Shown: piece after piece, positions 54,368-61,556 of the stretch
Position numbering within the stretch: the first letter of the stretch is position 1
How the letters are laid out: each line of letters begins with the position of its first letter
The notes under the pieces: generated by a model
Told to the model about the DNA's origin: nothing
The model's database searches: none
Seen by the model: the letters and a program-made list of their open reading frames with translations, nothing else
From: Lachnospiraceae bacterium
GTDB taxonomy: Bacteria; Bacillota; Clostridia; Lachnospirales; Lachnospiraceae
NCBI GenBank assembly: GCA_014804795.1
Contig: JAAUZC010000012.1
Coordinates: 69,076-133,075, forward strand
Direction: 5' to 3'
DNA length: 64,000 nucleotides
Translations under genes and position numbers: made by a program

Positions 54368-55093
54368 ATGGGAAAAAAGAGGAGGGAAAGGAAAGATTTA
54401 TACGGTCTGATGATGCGGGCGGGAGTGCTGTTAGAACTGGCGGCAATCGTCTGTGTGATCTGTATAGGGACTGTCACCGAAAATGAGAAAGAAGAAAAAG
54501 CAATGAGACAGGCAAATGCGGACGGTATCTGGGAGGTCCTGGAAAAACATCAACAGGGCGAAATAGTGGAAACGGCTTCCGGAGATTATATCAAATGGGT
54601 GGATTTCACAGTGCCGGAGGAGGCGATGAGCAAGGCGTATCAGTATGATGTTGACAGTTACGGTCAGGAAATCCATATAAACTGGATTGAATTGTTGGCT
54701 TATGCTGCGGCAAGGCAGGGCGGCGATTTTGGGAAGGCGGCACTGAAAAATATAGATGACTGTGCAGCTAAGCTGTTGGAAGGAGAGACCATAGAAAATC
54801 TGACAGAGAAGTTAAAATATTATCCCTATTATCTGGAGGCTTATACGGCGGTTTTGGGCGGCTTTGTAGGCGAATATGAGATGGAGGGAGAAAAACGCTA
54901 TGGGCTGAAAGCTTTTTCTCCGATTGCAGCAGGATTTTATTATACGGATTATGATGATTTCGGGGCATCCAGAAGTTATGGGTACGCGAGGCCTCACTTG
55001 GGTCATGACATGATGGGGCAGATTGGTACGACGATAGGAATAAAATATAGAACCTGCGCATCAAAAAATGATGTGCAGGTTTCCGTCCTTTAA
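54368..55093 (+). pseudogene. M23 peptidase gene cut by element insertion
   Basis: N-terminal 220 residues of a Lachnospiraceae-type M23 metallopeptidase (cell-wall endopeptidase): membrane helix (VLLELAAIVCVICIGTV), a helical domain (IKWVDFTVPEEAMSKAYQYD, INWIELLAYAAARQGGDFG) and the start of the peptidase domain (DYDDFGASRSYGYARPHLGH, DMMGQIGT) with its first zinc ligands in HLGHD. After GT the family sequence should continue PIxAVExGxVExxGWN, but instead reads TIGIKYRTCASKND and stops at 55093. The second zinc motif (HLH) and about 130 residues are therefore missing. The break is where the recombinase-bearing element begins. SD AAAGGAAAG precedes the ATG. Confidence 0.85.
55018..55040 (+). 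other. Left attachment junction (attL) of the integrated element
   Basis: Peptidase homology ends at the codons for GT (55025-55030); the next bases belong to the element. The crossover core of large serine recombinases is two bases, so it lies within about 55018-55040. The other end is outside the window. Confidence 0.6.
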
Positions 55094-56617
55094 GACACAT
55101 TTCTTGATAATCTTTCGGATCAATTCGTTTTTTGCAGTATACTCTATAGAATCAAAATTGTCTAGCAGATAACAGATATTCTGATAAATATAATGTTCAG
55201 TTTCCTCAAGGGTCCTGTTTGATGCTTCCTGGAGCGTAGCTTTGCGAAGATTCGTTTCCAGTGTTTTCTTTTGTTTATCAAGTTCCTCCATCTTGGATAT
55301 GATGTAAGGGGCAGCAGATGAGTCCGAGGCATTCATCAGGGCAGCAGTGAGGTTATCAATGGCGGCGCCCGTCTGTTTGAGTTCTTCCTTGATGGAAGAG
55401 ATATTCTGCAGAGAGCCATCGGGATCCTGACGCAGTTTGAAACCATCAGGATTAAAACGGATTTTGCGCAGCTCTTTTAAAAAGGCGTCCTCAACCTGAT
55501 CTGTCCGTATGTATCCGGTATTGCATTTGGACTTTCCCTGTCTGAACATGTCCACACAGTAATAATAGGAGAAAATGCGACCGCCCTTTGTGTAAGTCCT
55601 GACATCCACTCTGGCACCGCACTGACACCGGATCACGCCTTTCAGGATACCGCATTCATATTTGGCGGAGCGAACCATCTTATTGATGCCCAGACGGTTC
55701 TGAGCTGCAATCCAGTCGGATGCAGGCATCACAGGATCATGAATACCGATGGCTATTGCCCAGTCTGATTTTTCCTGTTTCTTTTGAGAGGTTTTACCGG
55801 TTTTGGTTTTACCGTATCCGATCAGGCCCTTCTTACTATCGAATAGGGCCGGATCCGGGAGAGAGCATCCCAGATCATGAAAATAGTAATAGGCTTCCAT
55901 GCTGTTCTGACAATATACCGGATTCGTGAGGATATTGTATATCTGTGATGTATTCAGATATTTGCCGGTCTGGCTCCTGATGCCGTGATCTCTGCAGTGG
56001 CGTTCTATTTTGGTGATAGAATATCCCTGTAAAATGAGATTGTAGAGCATCTTTACAAGGCGGATTTTATCGTTATCCACCATAAGGTAGGAATGCTCCT
56101 TGTCTCCGATCTGCCGGCGGACGGAAGTCATTCCGGATGGAAGCTTGCCGCCTGTCCATTTCCCGGCGCTGCCCAGGGCGCGCATGTTATCAGTGACACG
56201 CTCCGAAGTATTTTCCCGTTCAAGCTGAGCAAACGCAGCGAGGATATACATGACAGTCCGGCCCATCGGCGTGGTGGTATCAAAAGATTCTTTTACAGAG
56301 ACAAAAGAAACATTATGTTGTTCAAATATTTCATACATTGCAGAAAATTCCTGTACGTTACGGCTGATACGGTCCAGCTTATAGACCATGACCACATCCA
56401 GAACATCATTCCGGACATCGCTCATAAGCTCCTGGAAGCTGGGGCGGTTCATATTTTTGCCGGAGAAGCCCTCATCTTTGTCATAGATTTTGAAAGTGAT
56501 ATCTTTGTCCTTGAAAATAATGCCTGCATAGTCTTTGCAGAGCTGTACCTGGACACTGACAGAATCACTGTTATCGCGGTACACGGACTTTCTCGGATAG
56601 ATCCCTACAGTGAACAT
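55061..56617 (-). CDS. Large serine recombinase (integrase)
   Basis: 518-residue site-specific recombinase. Resolvase-type catalytic domain with the nucleophile Ser11 (YPRKSVYRDN), YDKDEGFSGKNMNRPSFQEL, VYKLDRISRN and FAQLERENTSERV; then the recombinase domain (GKLPSGMTSVRRQ, NTSQIYNILTNPVYC), a zinc ribbon (RCQCGARVDVR and CNTGYIRT) and a coiled coil (residues 410-480). It should integrate and excise the element through attP/attB. The ATG at 56617 follows AGGAGGATGAATCT; an ATG at 56641 lacks SD. Its 3' end overlaps the broken M23 frame by 33 bases, with a hairpin (CCTGC-CATC/GATG-GCAGG) around the stop. Confidence 0.93.
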   Translation of the reverse strand: MFTVGIYPRKSVYRDNSDSVSVQVQLCKDYAGIIFKDKDITFKIYDKDEGFSGKNMNRPSFQELMSDVRNDVLDVVMVYKLDRISRNVQEFSAMYEIFEQHNVSFVSVKESFDTTTPMGRTVMYILAAFAQLERENTSERVTDNMRALGSAGKWTGGKLPSGMTSVRRQIGDKEHSYLMVDNDKIRLVKMLYNLILQGYSITKIERHCRDHGIRSQTGKYLNTSQIYNILTNPVYCQNSMEAYYYFHDLGCSLPDPALFDSKKGLIGYGKTKTGKTSQKKQEKSDWAIAIGIHDPVMPASDWIAAQNRLGINKMVRSAKYECGILKGVIRCQCGARVDVRTYTKGGRIFSYYYCVDMFRQGKSKCNTGYIRTDQVEDAFLKELRKIRFNPDGFKLRQDPDGSLQNISSIKEELKQTGAAIDNLTAALMNASDSSAAPYIISKMEELDKQKKTLETNLRKATLQEASNRTLEETEHYIYQNICYLLDNFDSIEYTAKNELIRKIIKKCVLKDGNLHIIF

Positions 56618-56656
56618 AGATTCATCCTCCTGTATTATCATACTGGCAGCAGGGCA

Positions 56657-56691
56657 TAAAAATGCCCCAGAGGTGACGCTCCGGGGCTTTT
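56657..56691 (-). terminator. Terminator-like hairpin in the recombinase leader
   Basis: GCCCCAGAG (56664-56672) pairs with CTCCGGGGC (56679-56687), one mismatch. On the minus strand it is followed by ATTTTTAT and on the plus strand by TTTT, so it may work both ways. It lies between the promoter at 56738-56766 and the recombinase start. Confidence 0.75.
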
Positions 56692-56737
56692 CGTTTGTCG
56701 TCCTGCATGGACTATTCGTGTCTTTTTGCCTACAGGC

Positions 56738-56766
56738 ATTATAGCATACGCAGATTTTCTTTGCAA
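56738..56766 (-). promoter_or_regulatory. Promoter of the recombinase gene
   Basis: On the minus strand TTGCAA (56766-56761) and TATAAT (56743-56738) are 17 bases apart, with the extended -10 TGC before TATAAT. Start would be near 56731, giving a leader of about 110 bases that contains the terminator hairpin. Confidence 0.75.
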
Positions 56767-56821
56767 TATGCGCCCCGGAAATAATTTTTATGAATTTTTA
56801 AAGGTTCCTTATCAGCTCTAT

Positions 56822-56854
56822 AATTTCCCAACAACTCTACCCATACACAGAGAG
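56822..56854 (-). repeat. 33-base repeat, copy 1 (before recombinase)
   Basis: Matches 30 of 33 bases with 58666-58698; core ACAACTCTACCCATACACAG on the plus strand. It follows the end of the Bro-N-like gene region and precedes the recombinase promoter in minus-strand sense. Confidence 0.7.
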
Positions 56855-56925
56855 ATTATATCGGTACTCCCGGTATAGTTCCAATCCGCTCTGGTGCTGG
56901 TAACACTGGGGCGGACTTTTTATAT

Positions 56926-57831
56926 TTAGTTTTCATCAAGATATTTAGGTGTAGTTGCGTTTGTAGGAGAGATAACACTTCTTCCTAACTGCTTTTCAAG
57001 TTCTTTGCGGGCATTTCCAGCAATGTTGCCGCCGGCTTTAGCAATTTCTTTACTTTGAGAAAATCCGTTTGGGTTTGCGTTTCTGGAGAGCTCAGTAGTA
57101 GAAACCTCGGCCAGAAGATTAAGTGCAAGTTCCGTATTGGTCATATTGTCACGGAGATTTCCTTTATGTAAGTTTTTAAATTGCTTATATTGCTTTACAG
57201 TTTTTCCAGACCATGCATGAGTAAGGATATTGGTCAAAGCAGCAAATTCCTGATGGTTTTTGATTCCGGAACGCTGCCACTCATCCGTCATTTCCTTGCG
57301 AATTTCTATGCTTCTGAGACGCTGAGCTATCCATGCATCGGAATAGCCTTTTGCCTTGTAGTAGCTGACAGCACGATCCATAGCCTTTTCGGGATCTGCC
57401 ATCTCATCAAGGCGCTCTTTGCCCACCATGGCAAGCCACCGTTTAAAAGGTTCGGCTTTCTTGGATGGTATGGATTGAATGATCCTTAAAATCCCAGAAA
57501 TAGAAGCCATTTGTATTTTTCGCTTTTTTCCGTCTGCAGCAATCATTGGAAGTAGGGTACAAATTGTACCCCAGTTGCTATTAAGCTCCGGATCACGTGC
57601 TCTCATTTTTTTGATATACTGTTTGGGATCAGCACTATCGGTCAATACCTTACATGCATCAACAATGGAAAAATACCACTCTTCCTGTTGCCAATAGAAA
57701 AGCTTTTGTACTTTGTCATTAAAATAAAATTCTAAATCCTGTTCATCAAAATCTTCTACATTTTCAACCGGGACCTGAACAGTAGAATCGGTTTCCTCAT
57801 CGTAGAAATAAAAGAAAAAGAAGACAATCAC
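56926..57831 (-). CDS. Bro-N/antirepressor-like phage protein
   Basis: Up to 301 residues. Residues 35-130 look like a Bro-N (antirepressor N-terminal) domain: FYWQQEEWYFSIVDACKVLT, KQYIKKMRARDPELNSNWGT, and the rest (KPFKRWLAMVGKERLDEMAD-like, RSIEIRKEMTDEWQRSGIKN, EFAALTNILTHAWSGKTVKQ) matches the long C-terminal part seen in DinD-like and phage antirepressor proteins. Such proteins usually counter a repressor during induction. The beginning is uncertain: the frame opens with GTG at 57831 immediately next to GGAGG, and the first 12 residues (Phe/Tyr-rich) look unlike the family, so translation may start elsewhere. Confidence 0.75.
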   Translation of the reverse strand: MIVFFFFYFYDEETDSTVQVPVENVEDFDEQDLEFYFNDKVQKLFYWQQEEWYFSIVDACKVLTDSADPKQYIKKMRARDPELNSNWGTICTLLPMIAADGKKRKIQMASISGILRIIQSIPSKKAEPFKRWLAMVGKERLDEMADPEKAMDRAVSYYKAKGYSDAWIAQRLRSIEIRKEMTDEWQRSGIKNHQEFAALTNILTHAWSGKTVKQYKQFKNLHKGNLRDNMTNTELALNLLAEVSTTELSRNANPNGFSQSKEIAKAGGNIAGNARKELEKQLGRSVISPTNATTPKYLDEN

Positions 57832-57867
57832 CTCCAGTTTTTTATAATTCTGATATTATTTATAACC

Positions 57868-58446
57868 TTAGTCTTTGATAGAATCCTCTTTTTGCTTTAT
57901 TGTATCAAGTAACATAATTGCTTGCGCTATTTCATCATCGGTATATTTATTGTCATAAGAAATTGAAGTATCATTTGAGGATTTTTTACCAAACCGCTTT
58001 TTAATACCTTTCAATATAGGTTGAATGATCAAACCCAATACAAAGAAGAAAGCGCTGATAGAAATACTTTGAAAGAAACTTTTGCCGCTACTGGCATTTA
58101 ATTCCTGATTAATTTTTGCTTGCACAGCATTTACTTGCTCATCTGTCATACTAATTAGATTTTCTGCAATTTCAGCTTCTTTCTTAAGATTTTCGACATA
58201 TTTGATTCTGGCTTCAAGTTCTTTTTGTATATTTGACAGTTCAGAAGATGCTTCTGCTAAATTATTGGATATATTTTCAATTTTAATTGATATATCTGCA
58301 TTGTCTGTTTCAACAGTATCAGAAAACACTGACAACAAAAGAGAAAGAACGCTAATAAATGTACAAATTATCGCTAATATAAGTGATATTTTTTCATTTA
58401 CATCCATAATTGTAATTTTACGTTTGAATTTATGTGCTTTAGACAT
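57868..58446 (-). CDS. Two-helix membrane protein with coiled coil
   Basis: 192-residue protein of no recognised family: basic N-terminus, membrane helix (ISLILAIICTFISVLSLLLS), a coiled coil of about 75 residues (ISIKIENISNNLAEASSELS to EQVNAVQAKINQEL), a second membrane helix (SISISAFFFVLGLIIQPIL) and a basic-then-acidic cytoplasmic tail. Both ends should be cytoplasmic with the coiled coil outside. The ATG at 58446 is chosen for AAAGGA about 8 bases ahead; a longer frame to 58488 has no SD. In a mobile element this could be an exclusion or host-interaction factor; that is speculation. Confidence 0.65.
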   Translation of the reverse strand: MSKAHKFKRKITIMDVNEKISLILAIICTFISVLSLLLSVFSDTVETDNADISIKIENISNNLAEASSELSNIQKELEARIKYVENLKKEAEIAENLISMTDEQVNAVQAKINQELNASSGKSFFQSISISAFFFVLGLIIQPILKGIKKRFGKKSSNDTSISYDNKYTDDEIAQAIMLLDTIKQKEDSIKD

Positions 58447-58578
58447 AGCTATAATCCTTTGATTTTCTTCAGTATTTAGCCGAATCATCAGATTGACACA
58501 ATAGATAATCCGTCTGCCATTAATCTAAAAAGCAATTATTGAGTTTACAGTTTTATAGCTGGGTTAAGATGTTCCACA

Positions 58579-58665
58579 CTATATGTGTTGATAAGTTTGT
58601 TCAGTAATGCCAAATTTCTCAGCTAATTGCTTTTGGTTCCTGTTGCGATATCGCAACAGAATCAT
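58579..58665 (-). pseudogene. Truncated HTH (XRE-like) remnant
   Basis: A 28-codon frame with SD (AGGA, 6 bases ahead) reading RNQKQLAEKFGITEQTYQHI then TAG: the first half of a Cro-type helix-turn-helix, cut after the recognition helix. Codons 3-8 lie in a perfect 18-base palindrome TGTTGCGATATCGCAACA (58641-58658). Either a dead regulator or a fragment left by recombination. Confidence 0.45.
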
Positions 58666-58698
58666 AATTTTCCTACAACTCTACCCATACACAGAAAG
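58666..58698 (-). repeat. 33-base repeat, copy 2
   Basis: Second copy of the repeat at 56822-56854, with three differences. In minus-strand sense it forms the leader directly before the truncated HTH frame, including that frame's SD. Confidence 0.7.
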
Positions 58699-58717
58699 TC
58701 CTCTGTAATATCTGGTT

Positions 58718-59290
58718 TTATTGCTCTGCATTTTTTGAAGTAACAACAGCAGTACCAGATGCAAGGACACCAATCATGCTGCCATTTAAAGGGGCAAAGT
58801 TCATTGAAACACCTATAACAGCATTGCAAGATTGCAGATAAGCATCTCTTTTTAATTGATAAAGAGCAGCAGTTTTTGCAGCGGAAATTTTGGTTTCTGC
58901 TGAAAGAGAGGTTAAACCGAGTGAATCGGTGAGTTTGGCTTCAAATTCATGGAATATAGCAGTTCCAAAAACAGAAATGCCAGTAACAACATTTTTGTAT
59001 TCAATAATAGAATAGCCATCTAAAAAATCTGTTGTTGAAACAGGCAAGGAATCTATTTCCTTATTTATTTCGCCATTGGCATCCTGAATGATTTTTATAA
59101 GAGTATCTGTAGCAGGATGATTTTTAGTGGAATTAAGGATATCTGAAAAATATTTTCCATCTGATTTAGATGAAGCAATTTTAAGATATTCTTCACGGCA
59201 TGTATTGCATATTTTGCCCGGAATCCCATTCATTGTAAATCCACCCATAAATGGAATGTTATCTTTTTGACATAAGTAGCATTTTGCCAT
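58718..59290 (-). CDS. YbjQ-like protein with N-terminal zinc motif
   Basis: 190-residue protein. Residues 1-40 have a Cys4 site (CYLCQK and CNTCREEY). Residues 80-185 match the YbjQ (UPF0145) fold, a pentameric heavy-metal-binding-like domain: TTDFLDGYSIIEYKNVVTGI, AALYQLKRDAYLQSCNAVIG, VSMNFAPLNGSMIGVLASGT, AVVT. Function of the family is unknown; a zinc-ribbon plus YbjQ pairing also occurs in other clostridial and phage proteins. The ATG at 59290 is preceded by AGGGGGCTACT. Confidence 0.75.
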   Translation of the reverse strand: MAKCYLCQKDNIPFMGGFTMNGIPGKICNTCREEYLKIASSKSDGKYFSDILNSTKNHPATDTLIKIIQDANGEINKEIDSLPVSTTDFLDGYSIIEYKNVVTGISVFGTAIFHEFEAKLTDSLGLTSLSAETKISAAKTAALYQLKRDAYLQSCNAVIGVSMNFAPLNGSMIGVLASGTAVVTSKNAEQ

Positions 59291-59349
59291 AGTAGCCCCC
59301 TTAGATTTATTTATAGTATATTATTGTTTTGTATAGCAACAATAATATC

Positions 59350-59547
59350 ATGAAAATCTTATTAGATAAAGTCATGTATGAAAAAAATGTTTCAGTCCGT
59401 CAGTTGGAGATTATGTCTGGCGTGCCACGATCAACAATAAATGATATTATGTCTGGACGCACGTCGCCGCGGTTGAACACTCTGGAGAAACTGGCAAGAG
59501 CGCTGAATTGCCAGATTACAGATCTTTTTGAGTCAGATACAAAATAA
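59350..59547 (+). CDS. Small XRE-family DNA-binding protein
   Basis: 65-residue Cro/CI-type helix-turn-helix (YEKNVSVRQLEIMSGVPRST, INDIMSGRTSPRLNTLEKLA, RALNCQITDLFE), consisting of only the DNA-binding domain. Divergent from the YbjQ-like gene, so it may repress the shared 59-base region. No SD precedes the ATG at 59350; a -10-like TATAGTAT at 59313 suggests a short leader or an alternative TTG start at 59329. Confidence 0.8.
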   Translation: MKILLDKVMYEKNVSVRQLEIMSGVPRSTINDIMSGRTSPRLNTLEKLARALNCQITDLFESDTK

Positions 59548-59841
59548 GTGTCCGAGATATCGGACGATTACGAAATTTGCGTTACTAAATAAAGTCTCCC
59601 GAGAATAAATTAGTAAATTATACTAATAAAAGTTCCGAAAGCGTTTGCGAAGAAAGGAGGGCATGATCAAAACACGGAGCGTACATTTCAGGTAAAGGGA
59701 GACGGTACATATATCATTTTGCAGATTTATTCAATCACTTTTATTCTGGAATTCAGCAATTTTTTTGGCTTTTTCAATTTTGTAGTGGATGGCTACTTAA
59801 TCAGTTCTTTTTTACTACTTAAAAATTGGATATAAAAAGGG
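59548..59841. other. AT-rich gap within the element's control region
   Basis: 294 bases without a supported gene. Contains the hairpin GTCCGA-GATA-TCGGAC at 59550-59565 just after the small XRE gene, and a ten-codon frame with AAAGGAGGG at 59649 that I do not consider a gene. Confidence 0.5.
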
Positions 59842-60165
59842 TTATTCTCTCTTTTCTTTATTCATGCTATCCAAGGTATTTACAAAAGCCAATACCGCCC
59901 GGGCTTCACTATCGGACATCTTTTGAATTTTTTTGAGTATTTCAGATTTTTCGGCAGTTATTTCCTTATCTTCGGATGCCCAGTAGTCTAGAGAAGTTCC
60001 AAAAAACTCTGCCAATTTCCGCAAGGTAGTAAGTTTTAATCCCTCATAGCCCTTCTTATACCAACCATCAATGGTGGTATACGGAATATTACATGCTTTA
60101 GACAAAGTGCTTTTATTTAGATGGTTTTTCTCCATCAAATCATTTAGTTTCTCCAGAAAATCCAT
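59842..60165 (-). CDS. XRE-family repressor-like protein (second of tandem pair)
   Basis: 107 residues: helix-turn-helix at 1-65 (LMEKNHLNKSTLSKACNIPY, TTIDGWYKKGYEGLKLTTLR, KLAEFFGTSLDYWAS) and a short C-terminal helix (KKIQKMSDSEARAVLAFVNT, LDSMNKEKRE). The HTH pattern is that of phage repressors. ATG at 60165 with AAAGAGGTGAT ahead. It follows the other XRE gene by seven bases, so the two are co-transcribed and may form a heteromeric or two-tier switch. Confidence 0.82.
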   Translation of the reverse strand: MDFLEKLNDLMEKNHLNKSTLSKACNIPYTTIDGWYKKGYEGLKLTTLRKLAEFFGTSLDYWASEDKEITAEKSEILKKIQKMSDSEARAVLAFVNTLDSMNKEKRE

Positions 60166-60172
60166 TGTATTA

Positions 60173-60550
60173 TCACCTCTTTTCAGAGTTATTTGGGGTA
60201 GGCTGAAGCGATTTTTCCAACTCATCCAAAGAGTTGATGAAAGCTAAAACAGCTTTTACTTGTTCATCATTCATTTTTTCCAGTTGAGCAAGTGCCTTCT
60301 GGTGAATTTCAGATAATGATTTATCTTTGCTAATTTGTTTTAACTTAGGTTCAATTCCGTTAAGTACCCACTCGGCATTGTACCCATATTTTTCTTCAAT
60401 CAAAACTGCGAGCGATTGAGATAACCGAATATCTGGATCTTTAAGGAGTTTGGATATATAGCTCTCGGTTACACCAATTACGGAAGCAAACTGTTTTTGC
60501 TTTAAATTATTTTCTTTCAGTATTTGTCTTATTCTATCACATTGGCTCAT
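60173..60550 (-). CDS. XRE-family repressor-like protein (first of tandem pair)
   Basis: 125 residues: helix-turn-helix (ENNLKQKQFASVIGVTESYI, SKLLKDPDIRLSQSLAVLIE, EKYGYNAEWVLNGIEP) plus a C-terminal helix (LAQLEKMNDEQVKAVLAFIN, SLDELEKS) clearly similar to the one in the following XRE gene. SD AGGAGG is 7 bases before the ATG. Divergent from the rightward small-gene transcript, whose promoter and operator-like repeats lie in the 125-base gap; the usual CI/Cro-style layout. Confidence 0.85.
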   Translation of the reverse strand: MSQCDRIRQILKENNLKQKQFASVIGVTESYISKLLKDPDIRLSQSLAVLIEEKYGYNAEWVLNGIEPKLKQISKDKSLSEIHQKALAQLEKMNDEQVKAVLAFINSLDELEKSLQPTPNNSEKR

Positions 60551-60586
60551 AGTGTACCTCCTATGAACTAAACAATAGCAAAAAAA

Positions 60587-60652
60587 CTTGAATAAGTCAA
60601 GAAAAAGATATTGACAGCATGAATAAGTTGATTTATACTTGAACCATTCAAT
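60587..60652 (+). promoter_or_regulatory. Rightward early promoter with repressor-type operators
   Basis: TTGACA (60611-60616) and TATACT (60634-60639) are 17 bases apart, a near-consensus promoter for the rightward genes. A perfect inverted repeat CTTGA-ATAAG-TCAAG lies at 60587-60601; a related half-site GAATAAGT lies in the spacer (60621-60628) and another TTGAA..TTCAA at 60639-60651. The three likely bind one or both of the divergent XRE proteins. Confidence 0.7.
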
Positions 60653-60675
60653 ATATGAAAGGAGGAATTAGAATT

Positions 60676-60837
60676 ATGACTCTTGACAAAAAAGCGGCAA
60701 TCCAAAAGATTACAGAAATGCCGACAGAGAGAGTATCAAAGGTGTTAATTTTCATGGCAGGCATGGAAGCAGAACACATTATTGTTGAAAAGAGTGAAGA
60801 AGAAAAACAGCGTAACCCAACAAAACAACTCGCGTAA
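60676..60837 (+). CDS. Small protein sharing the XRE pair's C-terminal helix
   Basis: 53 residues without a DNA-binding domain. The segment IQKITEMPTERVSKVLIFMA, GME resembles the C-terminal helix of the two divergent XRE proteins (KMNDEQVKAVLAFINSLDE; KMSDSEARAVLAFVNTLDS). It could bind to and modulate those repressors as a small antirepressor; inference only. ATG at 60676; the AAAGGAGG ahead of it overlaps an earlier in-frame ATG (60655). First gene of the rightward transcript. Confidence 0.65.
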   Translation: MTLDKKAAIQKITEMPTERVSKVLIFMAGMEAEHIIVEKSEEEKQRNPTKQLA

Positions 60838-60868
60838 ATATACAGAAGGAAGGGAAAGGGGTGAGGAG

Positions 60869-61156
60869 ATGGGAAAGAATAAAAAGACTGCTTCACATAA
60901 GAAACAGCATTTAATAGTAAAAATTCAGCCTGGAATGTTAATTGTCCTGAATGGTAATTTGCGAAAGAAAGTGAGAAAAGAGATAGATGAAGTTATAAAA
61001 GTTACCTGTAAAAAGATAAAAGATGGAAATGGAATGACTGAGCAGCAAAAGGAAACAATAAAGGCTCTTGCTAGTCTTGTGTCAGCAAGGGCGCTTTTGA
61101 ATTATGAGTTTGAATCTTCTGAAGAAATTTTATTCTGGAGTTTTGCTAATTTTTAA
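60869..61156 (+). CDS. Hypothetical small protein
   Basis: 95 residues, very basic at the start (MGKNKKTASHKKQHLIVKIQ) with a helical C-terminal half (MTEQQKETIKALASLVSARA). No family recognised. The ATG at 60869 follows GAAAGGGGTGAGGAG. The first 30 bases and the leader resemble those of the gene at 61803 (both read GGAAAGGGGTGAGG..ATGGGAAAGAA), which suggests duplication of a start region. Confidence 0.6.
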   Translation: MGKNKKTASHKKQHLIVKIQPGMLIVLNGNLRKKVRKEIDEVIKVTCKKIKDGNGMTEQQKETIKALASLVSARALLNYEFESSEEILFWSFANF

Positions 61157-61217
61157 GTCCCTTTTCAGAAGTGTGTACCCAGTGAATAAAAGCCTATAAA
61201 TGAGCAGAAGAAGGGAA

Positions 61218-61406
61218 CTACTCCCCTTCTTCCTGTTTCCTTTTTAAGGCTTCCTCTTGCTCTCTTAATACTTGCAGTCCTAATCTAATTAACTCCAAGG
61301 TCGCTTGTGAACGGCTATTATAGCGGTTGCCGAAACGGAAATCATCAATTTCTTTAAGCATTTCATCATCAACAGTTATGCAGTATCGTGGTTTTTCTGT
61401 TGGCAT
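61218..61406 (-). CDS. Ribbon-helix-helix (CopG/Arc-like) regulator
   Basis: 62 residues: beta strand KPRYCITVDDEMLKEIDDFR followed by two helices (SRSQATLELIRLGLQVLREQ), the ribbon-helix-helix DNA-binding fold, and a charged tail. ATG at 61406 has GAGGTGAT 8 bases ahead; a GTG/ATG pair upstream is less well spaced. Divergent from another ribbon-helix-helix gene; a perfect palindromic operator lies 25 bases before its start. Confidence 0.8.
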   Translation of the reverse strand: MPTEKPRYCITVDDEMLKEIDDFRFGNRYNSRSQATLELIRLGLQVLREQEEALKRKQEEGE

Positions 61407-61430
61407 GTTCATCACCTCGGTGTTTATTAT

Positions 61431-61451
61431 ACATCAGTGTATCACTGATGT
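61431..61451. promoter_or_regulatory. Operator 1 (palindrome) before the leftward RHH gene
   Basis: Arms ACATCAGTG and CACTGATGT are perfect 9-base inverted repeats around TAT. It shares AGTGTATCACTGAT with operator 2. Confidence 0.75.
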
Positions 61452-61477
61452 AAAGAAGAACTTTATAAAATTTATTA

Positions 61478-61507
61478 TTGACAAGTGTATCACTGATACA
61501 CTATAAT
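61478..61507 (+). promoter_or_regulatory. Consensus promoter with operator 2 in its spacer
   Basis: TTGACA (61478-61483) and TATAAT (61502-61507), both perfect consensus, 18 bases apart. The palindrome AGTGTATCACTGATACACT (61484-61502; 9-base arms around C) fills the spacer exactly, so binding would block polymerase. Drives the rightward RHH gene at 61557. Confidence 0.85.
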
Positions 61508-61520
61508 ACAGAAAAAGCTA

Positions 61521-61537
61521 GTGCATCGGTGATACAC
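61521..61537. promoter_or_regulatory. Operator 3 (imperfect) in the RHH leader
   Basis: GTGCATCG-G-TGATACAC: one half equals that of operator 2, the other differs by two bases. It lies between the promoter and the SD of the 61557 gene. Confidence 0.65.
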
Positions 61538-61556
61538 CAAAAAAGGAGGTGAAAAT

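Noticed and set aside
57831-57868. Treating the Phe/Tyr-rich N-terminus of the Bro-N-like protein as a signal peptide
   Set aside because: The start codon there is doubtful and the family is cytoplasmic; the residues are likelier untranslated.
59649-59700. Ten-codon frame with AAAGGAGGG at 59649-59662
   Set aside because: Too short, poor spacing from SD to ATG, no conservation evidence.
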